A DNA stretch of 64,000 nucleotides from the NCBI GenBank assembly GCA_900319695.1, contig ONPN01000017.1, positions 1-64,000 on the forward strand, read 5' to 3'. Position 1 is the stretch's first letter, and each line of letters starts with the position of its first letter. The notes beneath the pieces are model-generated. The model saw only the letters and a list, made by a program, of their open reading frames with translations, did not search any database and was not told where the DNA came from. Below, in pieces: positions 11,522 to 19,745 of this stretch. A program made the translations under genes and the position numbers. This stretch comes from an uncultured Eubacteriales bacterium (lineage in GTDB: Bacteria; Bacillota; Clostridia; Oscillospirales; Oscillospiraceae).

Positions 11522-11715
11522 CGCCCTGCCCTCGCGGGTTTTCGTGAGCGGCCCCTACGGAGCATCGACGGGCGTTCTTCACCGTAGGGGCGACCCTTGC
11601 GGTCGCCCGGCGGTACGGCGTGTGATTTCCGTATTCGCCCCGGCGCGGCCGCAGAACGTCGGTGACTGCCGCCGGGCGGCCGCAAGGGCCGCCCCTACAG
11701 TCATTGACGCAGGTT
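11522..11715. repeat. GTAGGGGCG-family palindromic repeat, copy D, with extended border
   Basis: Core 11584-11698 (115 bp) with the same left border as copies B and C. Between 11720 and 11890 I see a GAGAGGGGC/GCCCCTCTC hairpin pair and a weak, non-functional trace of a beta-helix rung (GGVSTEN on the minus strand), but no gene. Confidence 0.8.
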
Positions 11716-11890
11716 CCCGGCGCGAGCGCCGTGACTGAGAGGGGCCGACGACGCGGGGGGGACGCCCCTCTCAGGCGCTTTCGCGCCAGCTCTCCCCTCG
11801 CCTTTCGGCGGGGGCGAGCCAATGGCTGTGTCAATGTTATTTTCGGTACTGACGCCGCCCATGCCCTCGCTGAATTTCGCGCTGTTGCCC

Positions 11891-11919
11891 TTGTCTTTTT
11901 TCATACCTTTTGTTATAGT
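11891..11919 (+). promoter_or_regulatory. Promoter of the lipoprotein gene
   Basis: TTGTCT (11891-11896), 17-bp spacer, TATAGT (11914-11919). Start of the message about 50 nt before the ATG at 11976. Confidence 0.55.
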
Positions 11920-11975
11920 ATACTATGTCAGATGAAACGCCCGTTTTACGATCCGTCACGAACAGGAGGCCGTCT

Positions 11976-12926
11976 ATGAAAAACTGCACGCGCGCGCCGC
12001 TCTTGCTTCTGATCCTGCTTCTCTCGCTCAGTCTCTGCGCCTGCGGCCTGGGCCGCTCCCTCATGCCGCAGCCCGCGCCGACGCAGGCAAGCCCCGCGCC
12101 GACCGCGGCCCCGGCGGCGTCGGATTCGCCGCTTTCGCCCTACGCGGGCAAATACAGCTTCCACTGCACCTACATGAGTCCCGAGTACGTGGACGGGATG
12201 TTCACCGAATACGGGCTCAAGGCAAACAAGGTGGAGGAGACCTTCGTCCAGTCCGACACGATGAAGGACTACACCATCACCCTCAAGCCCGACGGCACCG
12301 GCTACCTCTACTGGGGCAGCGCCAACCAGGGCCCCATCGACTACTGGAGCATGGACGGCGACGCGCTGCAGTTCAAGGCGGGCGTGGCGGTGTTTGACGG
12401 CTCCATCGTCGACGGCTACATGACCGTCGAGTCCGAGCCGGGATTCGTCCTGTTCTTCGCCGCCCCGGGCGCGAAGCTGCCGGACGTCCCGCTGGTCAGC
12501 ATGGACGACTATATTGAGCTTCTCTACTCCCGTCAGGAATACGTGCCAAGCGCGGAAAACCTCGCGGGGCTCTACTACTGCTACGCCATGTCCGACGGGC
12601 AGTACCGCATCCGCCTGGACGACTTCGGCCAGACCGAGGACGGCTCGATCAATCTGCACGAGGACGGCACCGGCGTCATGATCACCGGCGGCGTCGGCAA
12701 CAACTTCCTCTGGACTCTGGAGGACGGGCAGATGCACTGGTACGACGAGAGCGGCGCCCTCTCCATGGATGATATGCTGCAATTTGAGCTTGTGAGTGAG
12801 GGCGTGTTCACGCTGCGGCGCGCGGGCCAGGACTTTGAGACCACCTACGCGAAGGCCGACGCCGACGTCTCCGCCGTCCATACCATCACCCCCGCGGAGT
12901 ACCGTGCCCTGACCGGCCAGGGCTGA
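11976..12926 (+). CDS. Lipoprotein with two lipocalin-like repeats
   Basis: 316 residues. A type II signal peptide with lipobox LCAC (Cys near residue 22) is followed by a Pro/Ala/Thr-rich spacer typical of anchored Firmicute lipoproteins. Two related halves follow. Each starts with a G-Y/K-Y element, has a DGTG turn (KPDGTGYLYWG and HEDGTGVMITGG) and ends in a Trp/Asp-rich strand with MDGDALQF or MDDMLQF, suggesting duplicated beta-sandwich or lipocalin-like domains. The start at 11976 follows ACAGGAGGCC. It is monocistronic by spacing. No specific family recognised. Confidence 0.8.
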   Translation: MKNCTRAPLLLLILLLSLSLCACGLGRSLMPQPAPTQASPAPTAAPAASDSPLSPYAGKYSFHCTYMSPEYVDGMFTEYGLKANKVEETFVQSDTMKDYTITLKPDGTGYLYWGSANQGPIDYWSMDGDALQFKAGVAVFDGSIVDGYMTVESEPGFVLFFAAPGAKLPDVPLVSMDDYIELLYSRQEYVPSAENLAGLYYCYAMSDGQYRIRLDDFGQTEDGSINLHEDGTGVMITGGVGNNFLWTLEDGQMHWYDESGALSMDDMLQFELVSEGVFTLRRAGQDFETTYAKADADVSAVHTITPAEYRALTGQG

Positions 12927-12963
12927 GGGCGGCAGATTTCTGCGTCTCGCCTCAATTTTATGC

Positions 12964-12992
12964 TTGCCTTGCCAAGCGACATAGTGTATAAT
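12964..12992 (+). promoter_or_regulatory. Promoter of the EF-G-like gene
   Basis: TTGCCT (12964-12969), 17-bp spacer, TATAAT (12987-12992). Confidence 0.65.
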
Positions 12993-13068
12993 AAATTGAT
13001 TGCAAATTGATCGCTACGATCGCTGATTCATTATCTTTGCATATATTTCAACAGAGAGGAAACGACAC

Positions 13069-15084
13069 ATGAGCTACGAAACGAAAAACATTCGCAACAT
13101 CTGCCTGATCGGCCACGGCAACAACGGCAAGACCAGTCTCGCCGAGAGCATGCTCTTCTGCACCGGCGCCATCGACCGCATGGGCAAGGTCGCCGAGGGC
13201 AACACCGTCTGCGACTACGATCCCGAGGAGACCAGCCGTCAGATCACCATTGCCACCTCCATCGCGCCCGTCAACTACAACGGCGTGAAGATCAACGTGC
13301 TCGACTGCCCTGGCTACTTCGACTTCGTGGGCGACGTGCTCTGCGCCCTGCGCGCGGTTGAGTGCGGCGTCATCGTCGCCTCCGCCAAGGACACGGCCGA
13401 GTCTCTGTCCGTCGGCGGCCAGCGCAGCTGGAACTACCTCAAGGCCGCGAAGCTGCCCGTCATGTTCTGCGTGTCCAAGTGCAATGAGGAGCACGGCGAT
13501 TACTTCAAGGCTCTCGAGACCCTGAAGGGCAAGTACGGCGGCATCGTCTGCCCCGTCACCATCCCCACCTCCGACGGCAAGGGCGTCATCGACCTGGTGC
13601 ACAACGTCGCCTACATCACCAAGGGCGCGAAGGTCGAGAAGACCGCCGTCCCCGCCGCCGACGCCGGCCACGTTGAGGACCTGCGCGCCGAGCTGATGGA
13701 GGCCGCCGCAGGCGCCACCGAGGAGCTCATGGAGAAGTTCTTCGAGACCATGGAGCTCGAGGAGGCCGACATCATCGAGGGCCTCAAGGTCGGCGTCAAG
13801 GAGCGCGCGGTCGTCCCCGTCTTCGCCACCGACGCCATGACCAATGTCGGCACCGTCGCCATGCTCCAGGGCATCGCGGACTACTGCCCCGCCCCCGAGG
13901 CCAAGAACGACGGCGTCCTCGGCTTCGTGTTCAAGACCGTGTCCGACAAGTTCGGCAAGTACAGCTTCGTCAAGGTTCTCTCCGGCAAGATCGCCGCGGG
14001 CATGTCCCTGCGCAACGTCCGCGCCTCCTCCACCGATAAGCTCGGCCGCATGTACACCATGTGCGGCAAGAAGAGCACCGAGGTCACCGAGGCCTGCTGC
14101 GGCGACATCGTGGCCATCGGCAAGATGGACTGGAAGACCGGCGACACCGTCACCGACTCCAAGGACGACGTCGAGCTGCCCGCCATCGAGATCCCCGAGC
14201 CCTGCTATTCCATGTGCATCGCGCCCAAGACCAAGGGCCAGGACGACAAGGTCGCAGGCGGCCTGAACAAGCTGGGCGAGGAGGACATCTCCTTCACTCT
14301 CGTCAACAACGCCGAGACCCACCAGATGGTCATTTCCGGCGCGGGCGACATCCAGATCGGCGTTCTCTGCTCCAAGCTCAAGAACCTCTACAACGTCGAC
14401 ACCGAGCTCAAGCCCGCCCGTGTCGCCTACCGTGAGAAGATCAAGGGCCGCGTCGAGGCCCACGGCCGCCACAAGAAGCAGTCCGGCGGTTCCGGCCAGT
14501 TCGGCGACGTGTGGATCCGCTTCGAGCCCCAGGACGAGCAGGACGACATGATCTTCGCCGAGGAGGTCTTCGGCGGCTCCGTCCCGAAGAACTTCTTCCC
14601 CTCCGTCGAAAAGGGCCTGCGCAACGCCGTTCAGAAGGGCGTGCTCGCCGGTTACCCGCTGGTCGGCCTCAAGGCCACCCTGTACGACGGCTCCTACCAC
14701 CCCGTCGACTCCAACGATATGGCCTTCCAGACCGCCGCGCGTCTGGCGTACCAGGACGGCATCCCCAAGGCCAAGCCCACCATCCTTGAGCCCATCGGCC
14801 AGCTCTTCGTCACCATCCCCGATGAGTTCCAGGGCGCCATCATCGGCGACATCAACTCCAAGCGCCGCGGCACCATGATGGGCTCCATGCCCGCCGAGGA
14901 CGGCATGACCACCATCGAGGCCGAGGTTCCCCTCGCCGAGATGAGCTCCTACACCATCGACCTGCGCTCCATGACCCAGGGCGCCGGCTCCTTCACCTGC
15001 AAGTTCGTGCGTTACGAGGAAGCCCCCGGCAACGTCCAGCAGAAGGTCATCGAGGAAGCCAAGGCCCTGGCCGAGCAGGAGTAA
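13069..15084 (+). CDS. Elongation factor G-like GTPase (EF-G2 type) with altered G motifs
   Basis: 671 residues with the full EF-G domain order: G domain, domain II, domains III-V (C-terminal YTIDLRSMTQGAGSFT). It matches the shorter EF-G2-like group better than the canonical ~690-residue FusA. G1 is GHGNNGKT. G3 is DCPGYFDF, where EF-G has DTPGH, so the histidine used for hydrolysis is Tyr. G4 is SKCN instead of NKxD; Asp to Asn at this last position is known in other GTPases to favour xanthosine nucleotides. The start follows AGAGAGGAAACGACAC. It is monocistronic with its own promoter. Its role may lie in ribosome rescue or regulation rather than bulk translocation (inference). Confidence 0.88.
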   Translation: MSYETKNIRNICLIGHGNNGKTSLAESMLFCTGAIDRMGKVAEGNTVCDYDPEETSRQITIATSIAPVNYNGVKINVLDCPGYFDFVGDVLCALRAVECGVIVASAKDTAESLSVGGQRSWNYLKAAKLPVMFCVSKCNEEHGDYFKALETLKGKYGGIVCPVTIPTSDGKGVIDLVHNVAYITKGAKVEKTAVPAADAGHVEDLRAELMEAAAGATEELMEKFFETMELEEADIIEGLKVGVKERAVVPVFATDAMTNVGTVAMLQGIADYCPAPEAKNDGVLGFVFKTVSDKFGKYSFVKVLSGKIAAGMSLRNVRASSTDKLGRMYTMCGKKSTEVTEACCGDIVAIGKMDWKTGDTVTDSKDDVELPAIEIPEPCYSMCIAPKTKGQDDKVAGGLNKLGEEDISFTLVNNAETHQMVISGAGDIQIGVLCSKLKNLYNVDTELKPARVAYREKIKGRVEAHGRHKKQSGGSGQFGDVWIRFEPQDEQDDMIFAEEVFGGSVPKNFFPSVEKGLRNAVQKGVLAGYPLVGLKATLYDGSYHPVDSNDMAFQTAARLAYQDGIPKAKPTILEPIGQLFVTIPDEFQGAIIGDINSKRRGTMMGSMPAEDGMTTIEAEVPLAEMSSYTIDLRSMTQGAGSFTCKFVRYEEAPGNVQQKVIEEAKALAEQE

Positions 15085-15101
15085 TCCGAATAGACAACTG
15101 A

Positions 15102-15131
15102 CAGGGGCGACCGCAAGGCCGCCCTTGTTCT
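15102..15131 (+). terminator. Possible terminator after the EF-G-like gene
   Basis: AGGGGCGACC-GCAA-GGCCGCCCTT hairpin followed by GTTCTT. It resembles one arm of the GTAGGGGCG repeat family. The T run is weak. Confidence 0.4.
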
Positions 15132-15147
15132 TAGAGAGAGGTTTCGC

Positions 15148-15981
15148 ATGAAGCTAAGCAATCTGAAAAATCTGCTCTGGGCCGCGGGGATCCTGCTGTG
15201 CCTGATGGCGATGCTGATCGGGCTGATTTTCGCCATGTCCCAGAAGAACACCGCCGCGCGGGAGAGCGGCACGCTCAACCTCAACAGCATCGAGCGCGCC
15301 AGCCGCGGCAGGTCGGACGGCTCGGAAGTGCTCGCGGGGCTTGAGCCGCAGCAGGGCGTCCTGTTCCCGCTGCCGGAGAACAACAAGGGCACTCTGGAGA
15401 CCGTCTTCGGCATGACCTTCCTCTGCGACAAGACCATCCTGGGCCTGCGCAACTACGCCTCCCAGTACGGCGGCGGTCTCAGCGCCCAGATCTGGACCGA
15501 CAGCGGCGCCGGTCTGCGCGCGAAGGACGCGGCCACCACGCCCATCGTCTTTGTGGACGGCTCGCTCATCACCCCGTCGGACGCGGCCATGGTCACCCGC
15601 CCCGGAACCCTGGTGATCTACCTCGGCGGCGACGGTCTGGCCGAGACCACGGAGGAGGAGTTTATCGACGGCTACACCAGGCTTATCGAGAGCATACGCA
15701 CCAACAGCTCCGCCACCAAAATCGTCGCCTGCTCCATCGGCTCCATCAGCAGCAACTACCAGGGCAGCGACGGCCTGACCTCGGATATGATCTTTTACGC
15801 CAACTCCTGGATCCGCAAGGTCTGCGCCAATACGGGGGTCTATTACGCCGACCTCGCCTCCCTGCTCAACGACGAGTACGGCAAGCTCTCCGACGCCTTC
15901 CTGACCCCGGACGGGCGCAGCATCTCCGCCATGGGCATCAACACCATCGTCGACTATTTCCGCGGACACTACGTCGAATGA
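15148..15981 (+). CDS. Membrane-anchored SGNH-hydrolase-like protein
   Basis: 277 residues. One N-terminal membrane segment (residues 10-30) is followed by an extracytoplasmic domain. An alpha/beta pattern with VFVDGSLI, LVIYLGGDGLAE and a final LTPDGRSISAMG resembles SGNH/GDSL blocks I, III and V. However, the catalytic positions do not match: VDGS replaces GDS, and Ser replaces His in the last block. It may be a non-catalytic relative or a different fold. The start at 15148 follows AGAGAGAGGTTTCGC. It may be cotranscribed with the EF-G-like gene if the 15102 hairpin is leaky. No firm function. Confidence 0.6.
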   Translation: MKLSNLKNLLWAAGILLCLMAMLIGLIFAMSQKNTAARESGTLNLNSIERASRGRSDGSEVLAGLEPQQGVLFPLPENNKGTLETVFGMTFLCDKTILGLRNYASQYGGGLSAQIWTDSGAGLRAKDAATTPIVFVDGSLITPSDAAMVTRPGTLVIYLGGDGLAETTEEEFIDGYTRLIESIRTNSSATKIVACSIGSISSNYQGSDGLTSDMIFYANSWIRKVCANTGVYYADLASLLNDEYGKLSDAFLTPDGRSISAMGINTIVDYFRGHYVE

Positions 15982-16072
15982 GGACGCTCAGGAAACTTTG
16001 TGCAATTTCTCAGGATTGCAAAAGACTTTACCCATTTTGCATGTATAATTTTCCGATTCTGCCCTCCCCCGC

Positions 16073-16101
16073 TTGACAGCCGGGGAGGGCGAGTCTATAA
16101 T
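16073..16101 (+). promoter_or_regulatory. Consensus promoter of the methionine leader/transport operon
   Basis: Perfect TTGACA (16073-16078), 17-bp spacer, perfect TATAAT (16096-16101). It overlaps a CCCTCCCCCGC...CGGGGAGGGC inverted repeat (16061-16090). Such a strong promoter fits control after initiation by the downstream attenuator. Confidence 0.85.
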
Positions 16102-16132
16102 TGGGGCAAATCAAGGAAAGGAGCCGGGTCAT

Positions 16133-16240
16133 ATGCGTTACGGTACCGTCAGCAGCATGATGATGGAGATGCGCATGTGCAGCATGTGCCTGATGCCGCA
16201 CGCCCAAAAGGATGACTCGCCGTGCTTCTTCTCCGTTTGA
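16133..16240 (+). CDS. Methionine/cysteine-rich leader peptide
   Basis: 35 codons, ATG at 16133 and TGA at 16238-16240, preceded by AAGGAAAGGAG with good spacing. Eight of 35 residues are Met (1, 9, 10, 11, 13, 15, 18, 21) and three are Cys (16, 19, 31); the core reads [17 protein letters not shown]. It sits between a consensus promoter and an intrinsic terminator, ahead of methionine transporter genes. This is the layout of a transcription-attenuation leader in which ribosome stalling at Met codons would report low charged Met-tRNA. Too short to be an enzyme. The regulatory role is inferred from composition and position. Confidence 0.75.
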   Translation: MRYGTVSSMMMEMRMCSMCLMPHAQKDDSPCFFSV

Positions 16241-16303
16241 TTGCCAGATAAGCAGCCAATCAGACCCGGAAATCCATGGGAGTTTCCGGGTCTGTTTCAT
16301 TTT
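16238..16303 (+). terminator. Attenuator hairpins before metN
   Basis: An intrinsic terminator (16261-16303) has arms CAGACCCGGAAA and TTTCCGGGTCTG followed by TTTCATTTT. A competing stem TGATTG (16238-16243)/CAATCA (16257-16262) starts on the leader stop codon and overlaps the foot of the terminator by two bases. No SAM riboswitch or T-box consensus was recognised in the leader. Confidence 0.7.
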
Positions 16304-16325
16304 GACAAAGAAGGAACATACTCAG

Positions 16326-17251
16326 ATGATAGAGCTACAGAATCTGTGTAAAACCTACCCCTCCGCAAACGGCGGCGTGGAGGCCCTGCGGGATATCAGC
16401 CTCACCATCGAGGACGGCGAGATCTTCGGCATCATCGGCCTGTCCGGCGCGGGCAAGAGCACGCTGGTGCGCTGCATCAACCTGCTCGAGCGGCCCACCT
16501 CCGGCGCGGTCGTCATCGACGGGCAGGACATCACCAGGCTGCCGACGCCGGAGCTTTTGAAAATGCGCCGCTCGATCTCCATGATCTTCCAGGGCTTCAA
16601 CCTGCTTGAGCAGCGCAGCGTCCTGCGCAACGTCACCTTCCCGCTGGAGATCGCGGGCGTCAAGCGCGGCCCGGCCAGGGAGAAGGCCATGGGGCTTTTG
16701 AAGGTCGTCGGCCTGGAGGAGAAGGCGGAGGCCTTCCCCGCCCAGCTCTCCGGCGGTCAGAAGCAGCGCGTCGCCATCGCCCGCGCCCTCGCCTCCGATC
16801 CGCGCTACCTCCTCTGCGACGAGGCCACCTCCGCCCTCGACCCGAACACCACCCGCACGAGATGAAGGTCATCGACCAGATCTGCGACCGCGTCGCCGTC
16901 ATCGACCACAGCCGTATCGCCGAGATGGGCAGGGTCAGCGACGTGTTCACCAGTCCCCAGTCCGACATCGCGCGCGAGCTCATCCTCCCCCAGGACCGCT
17001 CCGCCCTCGAGACCTCCGGCGGCAAGAAGATCCGCCTGATCTTCGACGGGATGCAGTCGAAGGAGCCGGTCATCTCCCGCATGACGCTGGAGTGCCAGAC
17101 GCCGGTCAACATCATGTTTGCCGACACCAAGGACTTTGACGGCATCGTCTACGGCCACATGATCATCGAGCTGCCCACCGACGAAAACCAGGCCGCCAAG
17201 GTCATGACCTGGCTCAAGAACAGCCCCGTCAAATGGAAGGAGGAAGTCTGA
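16326..17251 (+). pseudogene. metN: Methionine ABC transporter ATPase, broken by an internal deletion
   Basis: The 5' part (16326-16865) encodes [17 protein letters not shown], Walker [10 protein letters not shown], the LSGGQKQR signature and the Walker B CDEAT, and reads correctly to SALDPNTTR. It then runs out of frame to a stop at 16863-16865. The 3' part continues from [16 protein letters not shown] (16856 on, different frame) through a C-terminal NIL regulatory domain to TGA at 17249-17251. Compared with the family, about 21 codons plus one base (about 64 nt) between TTR and HEM are missing, which removes the stretch before the switch histidine. MetI and MetQ are intact. It is a genuine null allele or an assembly deletion; the two halves could not reconstitute an ATPase as written. 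Confidence 0.85.
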
Positions 17252-17931
17252 TGCTCTCCGAAACCTTTTACAAGCTCTGGAACGCCGGTATCCTCCAGCG
17301 CGGCGTCTGGGAGACGATCTATATGACCTTTCTCTCCACCGCGATCTCCTACGTCATCGGTCTGCCGCTGGGCGTGGTGCTCAACATCACCGACCGCGAG
17401 GGCATCCGTCCCATCCGCTGGCTCAACCGCCTGCTCGGCGTGATCGTGAACTTCTTCCGCTCCATCCCCTTCATCATCCTGATGGTGGCGATGCTGCCGG
17501 TGGCCAAGCTCGTGGTGGGCACCTCGCTTGGCAACAGCGCCATGATCGTCATGCTGGTCATCGCCGCCTCCCCCTACATCGCCCGCATGGTGGAATCCTC
17601 GCTCAAGGAGGTCAGCGCCGGCGTGATCGAGGCCGCCCAGTCCATGGGGGCCACGAATTTCCAGATCATCACCAAGGTGCTGCTGCCCGAGGCCAAGCCC
17701 GCCCTCATCATGGGCGCGGTCATCTCCATGGTCACCATCCTCGGCTACTCGGCCATGTCCGCCACCATCGGCGGCACCGGCCTCGGCCAGATCGCCATCA
17801 GCTACGGCCACCAGCGCTTCAATCCCGACATCAAGTGGATCTGTGTCTTTCTGACTGTAATAATCGTCCAGATTATTCAGGAGGTGGGGACTGCCATCGC
17901 GCACCGCACCGATAAACGCATCACCAAGTAA
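17251..17931 (+). CDS. metI: Methionine ABC transporter permease
   Basis: 226 residues with five to six hydrophobic segments. The EAA-type loop EAAQSMGATNFQIITKVLLP (about residues 130-150) docks the ATPase, as in MetI of D/L-methionine uptake systems. The start ATG at 17251 overlaps the metN stop (TGATG) and follows AAGGAGGAAG, so it is translationally coupled. The family length is usual (about 220). Function depends on MetN, which is disrupted here. Confidence 0.93.
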   Translation: MLSETFYKLWNAGILQRGVWETIYMTFLSTAISYVIGLPLGVVLNITDREGIRPIRWLNRLLGVIVNFFRSIPFIILMVAMLPVAKLVVGTSLGNSAMIVMLVIAASPYIARMVESSLKEVSAGVIEAAQSMGATNFQIITKVLLPEAKPALIMGAVISMVTILGYSAMSATIGGTGLGQIAISYGHQRFNPDIKWICVFLTVIIVQIIQEVGTAIAHRTDKRITK

Positions 17932-17966
17932 ACCCAGGCAAAATACGGAAAAGGAGAATGAAGATC

Positions 17967-18782
17967 ATGAAAAAAACCATCGCTCTTATCCTCTGCGCGG
18001 TTCTGCTCGTCAGCCTGTCCGCTGCCGCTTTCGCCGCCGACAAGCCCGTCACCCTGAAGATCGGCGCCAGCTCCACCCCCCACGGTGAGCTGCTCGAGAT
18101 CGTCAAGCCCAAGCTCGAGGAGCAGGGCATCAAGCTCGACATCGTCATCTATGACGACTACGTTCTGCCCAACACCGCCCTGCAGGACGGCACTCTCGAC
18201 GCCAACTACTTCCAGCACGCCCCCTACATGAACAGCTTCAACGAGGCCAACGGCACCGACCTCGTCTCCGCCGGCCTTGTCCACTATGAGCCCATGGGCA
18301 TCTACAGCGCCACGCTGAAGGATCTCAAGGACGTTGCGAAGGGCGCCACCATCCTGGTCCCCGACGACGTGTCCAACCAGACCCGCGCCCTGCTCCTGCT
18401 CCAGCAGGAGGGCCTGATCGTCCTGCCCGAGGACGCCTCCGTTGAGACCGCCCCCTCCGTGCTCGACATCGTGGACGCCAAGGGCTACAACGTCCAGGCC
18501 GCCCAGGCCGACACCGTCCCCTCCCTGCTCAAGAGCAGCGAGAAGGGCACCATCGCCGTGATCAACTACAACTACGCCCTTGACGCCGGCTTCAAGACCA
18601 CCGACGCCCTGGCCATCGAGGATCCCAGCGGCAACGCCGCCCAGACCTACGCCAACCTCGTCGCCGTCCGCCGCGGTGATGAAGAGCGCGCCGAGATCAA
18701 GGCCCTGGTCGCCGCTCTCCAGGACGGCGCTGTTGAGGCCTTCAACGAGGAGACCGGCGCCGGCATCGTCGCCATCAAGTAA
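17967..18782 (+). CDS. metQ: Methionine-binding protein of the ABC transporter, without a lipobox
   Basis: 271 residues of the NLPA/MetQ family. Conserved elements are SSTPHGELLEIVKPKL, YDDYVLPNTALQDG, NYFQHAPYM and the C-terminal EETGAGIVAIK. The Sec signal peptide MKKTIALILCAVLLVSLSAA ends in AFAADKP, a signal-peptidase-I-like site. There is no L-x-x-C lipobox, although MetQ of Gram-positive bacteria is normally a lipoprotein. ATG at 17967 is preferred over 17958 because AAGGAG then has an 11-nt spacing. Operon with metN and metI. Confidence 0.92.
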   Translation: MKKTIALILCAVLLVSLSAAAFAADKPVTLKIGASSTPHGELLEIVKPKLEEQGIKLDIVIYDDYVLPNTALQDGTLDANYFQHAPYMNSFNEANGTDLVSAGLVHYEPMGIYSATLKDLKDVAKGATILVPDDVSNQTRALLLLQQEGLIVLPEDASVETAPSVLDIVDAKGYNVQAAQADTVPSLLKSSEKGTIAVINYNYALDAGFKTTDALAIEDPSGNAAQTYANLVAVRRGDEERAEIKALVAALQDGAVEAFNEETGAGIVAIK

Positions 18783-18806
18783 TTTTTCAAAAAGATACGG
18801 AACTTT

Positions 18807-18849
18807 GCCCCTGTTGCAGCGTCTGTTGCAATAGGGGCTTTTCTTTTTC
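18807..18849 (+). terminator. Terminator of the met operon
   Basis: GCCCCTGTTGCA and TTGCAATAGGGGC form a stem around GCGTCTG, followed by TTTTCTTTTT. Confidence 0.8.
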
Positions 18850-18920
18850 GCTTAAATGCGTTATAATAGCTCATACTATAATCAGGATGAAAGCATCCGC
18901 AGCAAAGGAAGGCGAATGAT

Positions 18921-19718
18921 TTGAAAAAAAACAGTACCGTCAAGACGATTCTCATCGTTCTGTGCGCGATCCTGCTGGGCGTGTTTGTATTCAGCGCATA
19001 TAAGATCATCTCCACCATCATGGGCTACAGGCAGGCTGAGAAGGCGTATAACGAGGTTGCCAGCCAGTACATGACCATGGCCTCCCCCACGCCCGTGCCC
19101 GAGGAGAGCGCGCCGCCGGAGGAGCAGGGCGACGGCATTGACCCCGAGGTCAGCCCCCTGAACATCGACTTTGAGGGTCTGCGCCGCCAGAGCACCGACT
19201 ATGTGGCCTGGATCTACAGCCCCAACACCAAGATCAACTACCCCATCGCGTACACCGACAACAACTTCTACTACCTCGACCACATCCCCGGTGAGATCAC
19301 CAACGCCAACGGCACGATCTTCATCGACTGCCGCAATGCCTCCGACTTCTCGGATCAGAACACCTGCATCTACGGCCACAATATGAACGACGGCTCCATG
19401 TTCGCCAGCATCCGCAACTACCGCGACGAGAACTATTACCCCCAGCACCCGGTCATCTACCTGAGCACGCCGGAGTTTAACTACCGTCTCGACCTGATCG
19501 CGGGCTTTGTGACCGAGCCGACCTCCTTCGCCTATGCCATGAACTTCGACTCCCCCGAACAGTTCCTGAGCCAGATCCAGCTCATCAAGGACCTGTCCAC
19601 CTTCAAGTCCGACGTTGAGGTCAAGGAGACCGACAAGATCGTCACCCTCTCCACCTGCACCTACGAGCGCGAAGAAGGCCGCTACGTCGTCGTCGGCAAG
19701 CTGACGCGGATACACTGA
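18921..19718 (+). CDS. srtB: Class B sortase
   Basis: 265 residues. An N-terminal signal anchor (residues 8-30) is followed by a Pro/Glu-rich stalk and a sortase domain. The catalytic His lies in YGHNMNDGSMF, the Cys in LSTCTYE and the Arg in EEGRYVVVGKL. TTG at 18921 is the likely start, preceded by AAAGGAAGGCG; the ATG just upstream is followed at once by a stop. Class B sortases in Firmicutes attach surface or haem-uptake proteins at NPQTN-like signals or build pili. No substrate with a sorting signal is encoded in this window, so the target lies elsewhere. TATAAT boxes at 18862 and 18877 may serve transcription, but no matching -35 is clear. Confidence 0.92.
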   Translation: MKKNSTVKTILIVLCAILLGVFVFSAYKIISTIMGYRQAEKAYNEVASQYMTMASPTPVPEESAPPEEQGDGIDPEVSPLNIDFEGLRRQSTDYVAWIYSPNTKINYPIAYTDNNFYYLDHIPGEITNANGTIFIDCRNASDFSDQNTCIYGHNMNDGSMFASIRNYRDENYYPQHPVIYLSTPEFNYRLDLIAGFVTEPTSFAYAMNFDSPEQFLSQIQLIKDLSTFKSDVEVKETDKIVTLSTCTYEREEGRYVVVGKLTRIH

Positions 19719-19745
19719 CAGAAACGATCCCGTCGGTTATACACC

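Noticed and set aside
11701..11904. Short minus-strand ORF with a GGVSTEN segment
   Set aside because: Resembles part of one beta-helix rung, but has no signal peptide or ribosome binding site and overlaps repeat DNA. At most a remnant of a third paralog.
16000..16215. 71-residue frame starting before the methionine leader
   Set aside because: Crosses the consensus promoter and reads the leader in a different frame with no ribosome binding site. The Met-rich frame has AAGGAAAGGAG and ends just before the terminator.
16102..16325. SAM riboswitch or T-box before metN
   Set aside because: No SAM-I core or T-box TGGNACC-type element recognised; the space is taken by a translated Met-rich ORF and a terminator.
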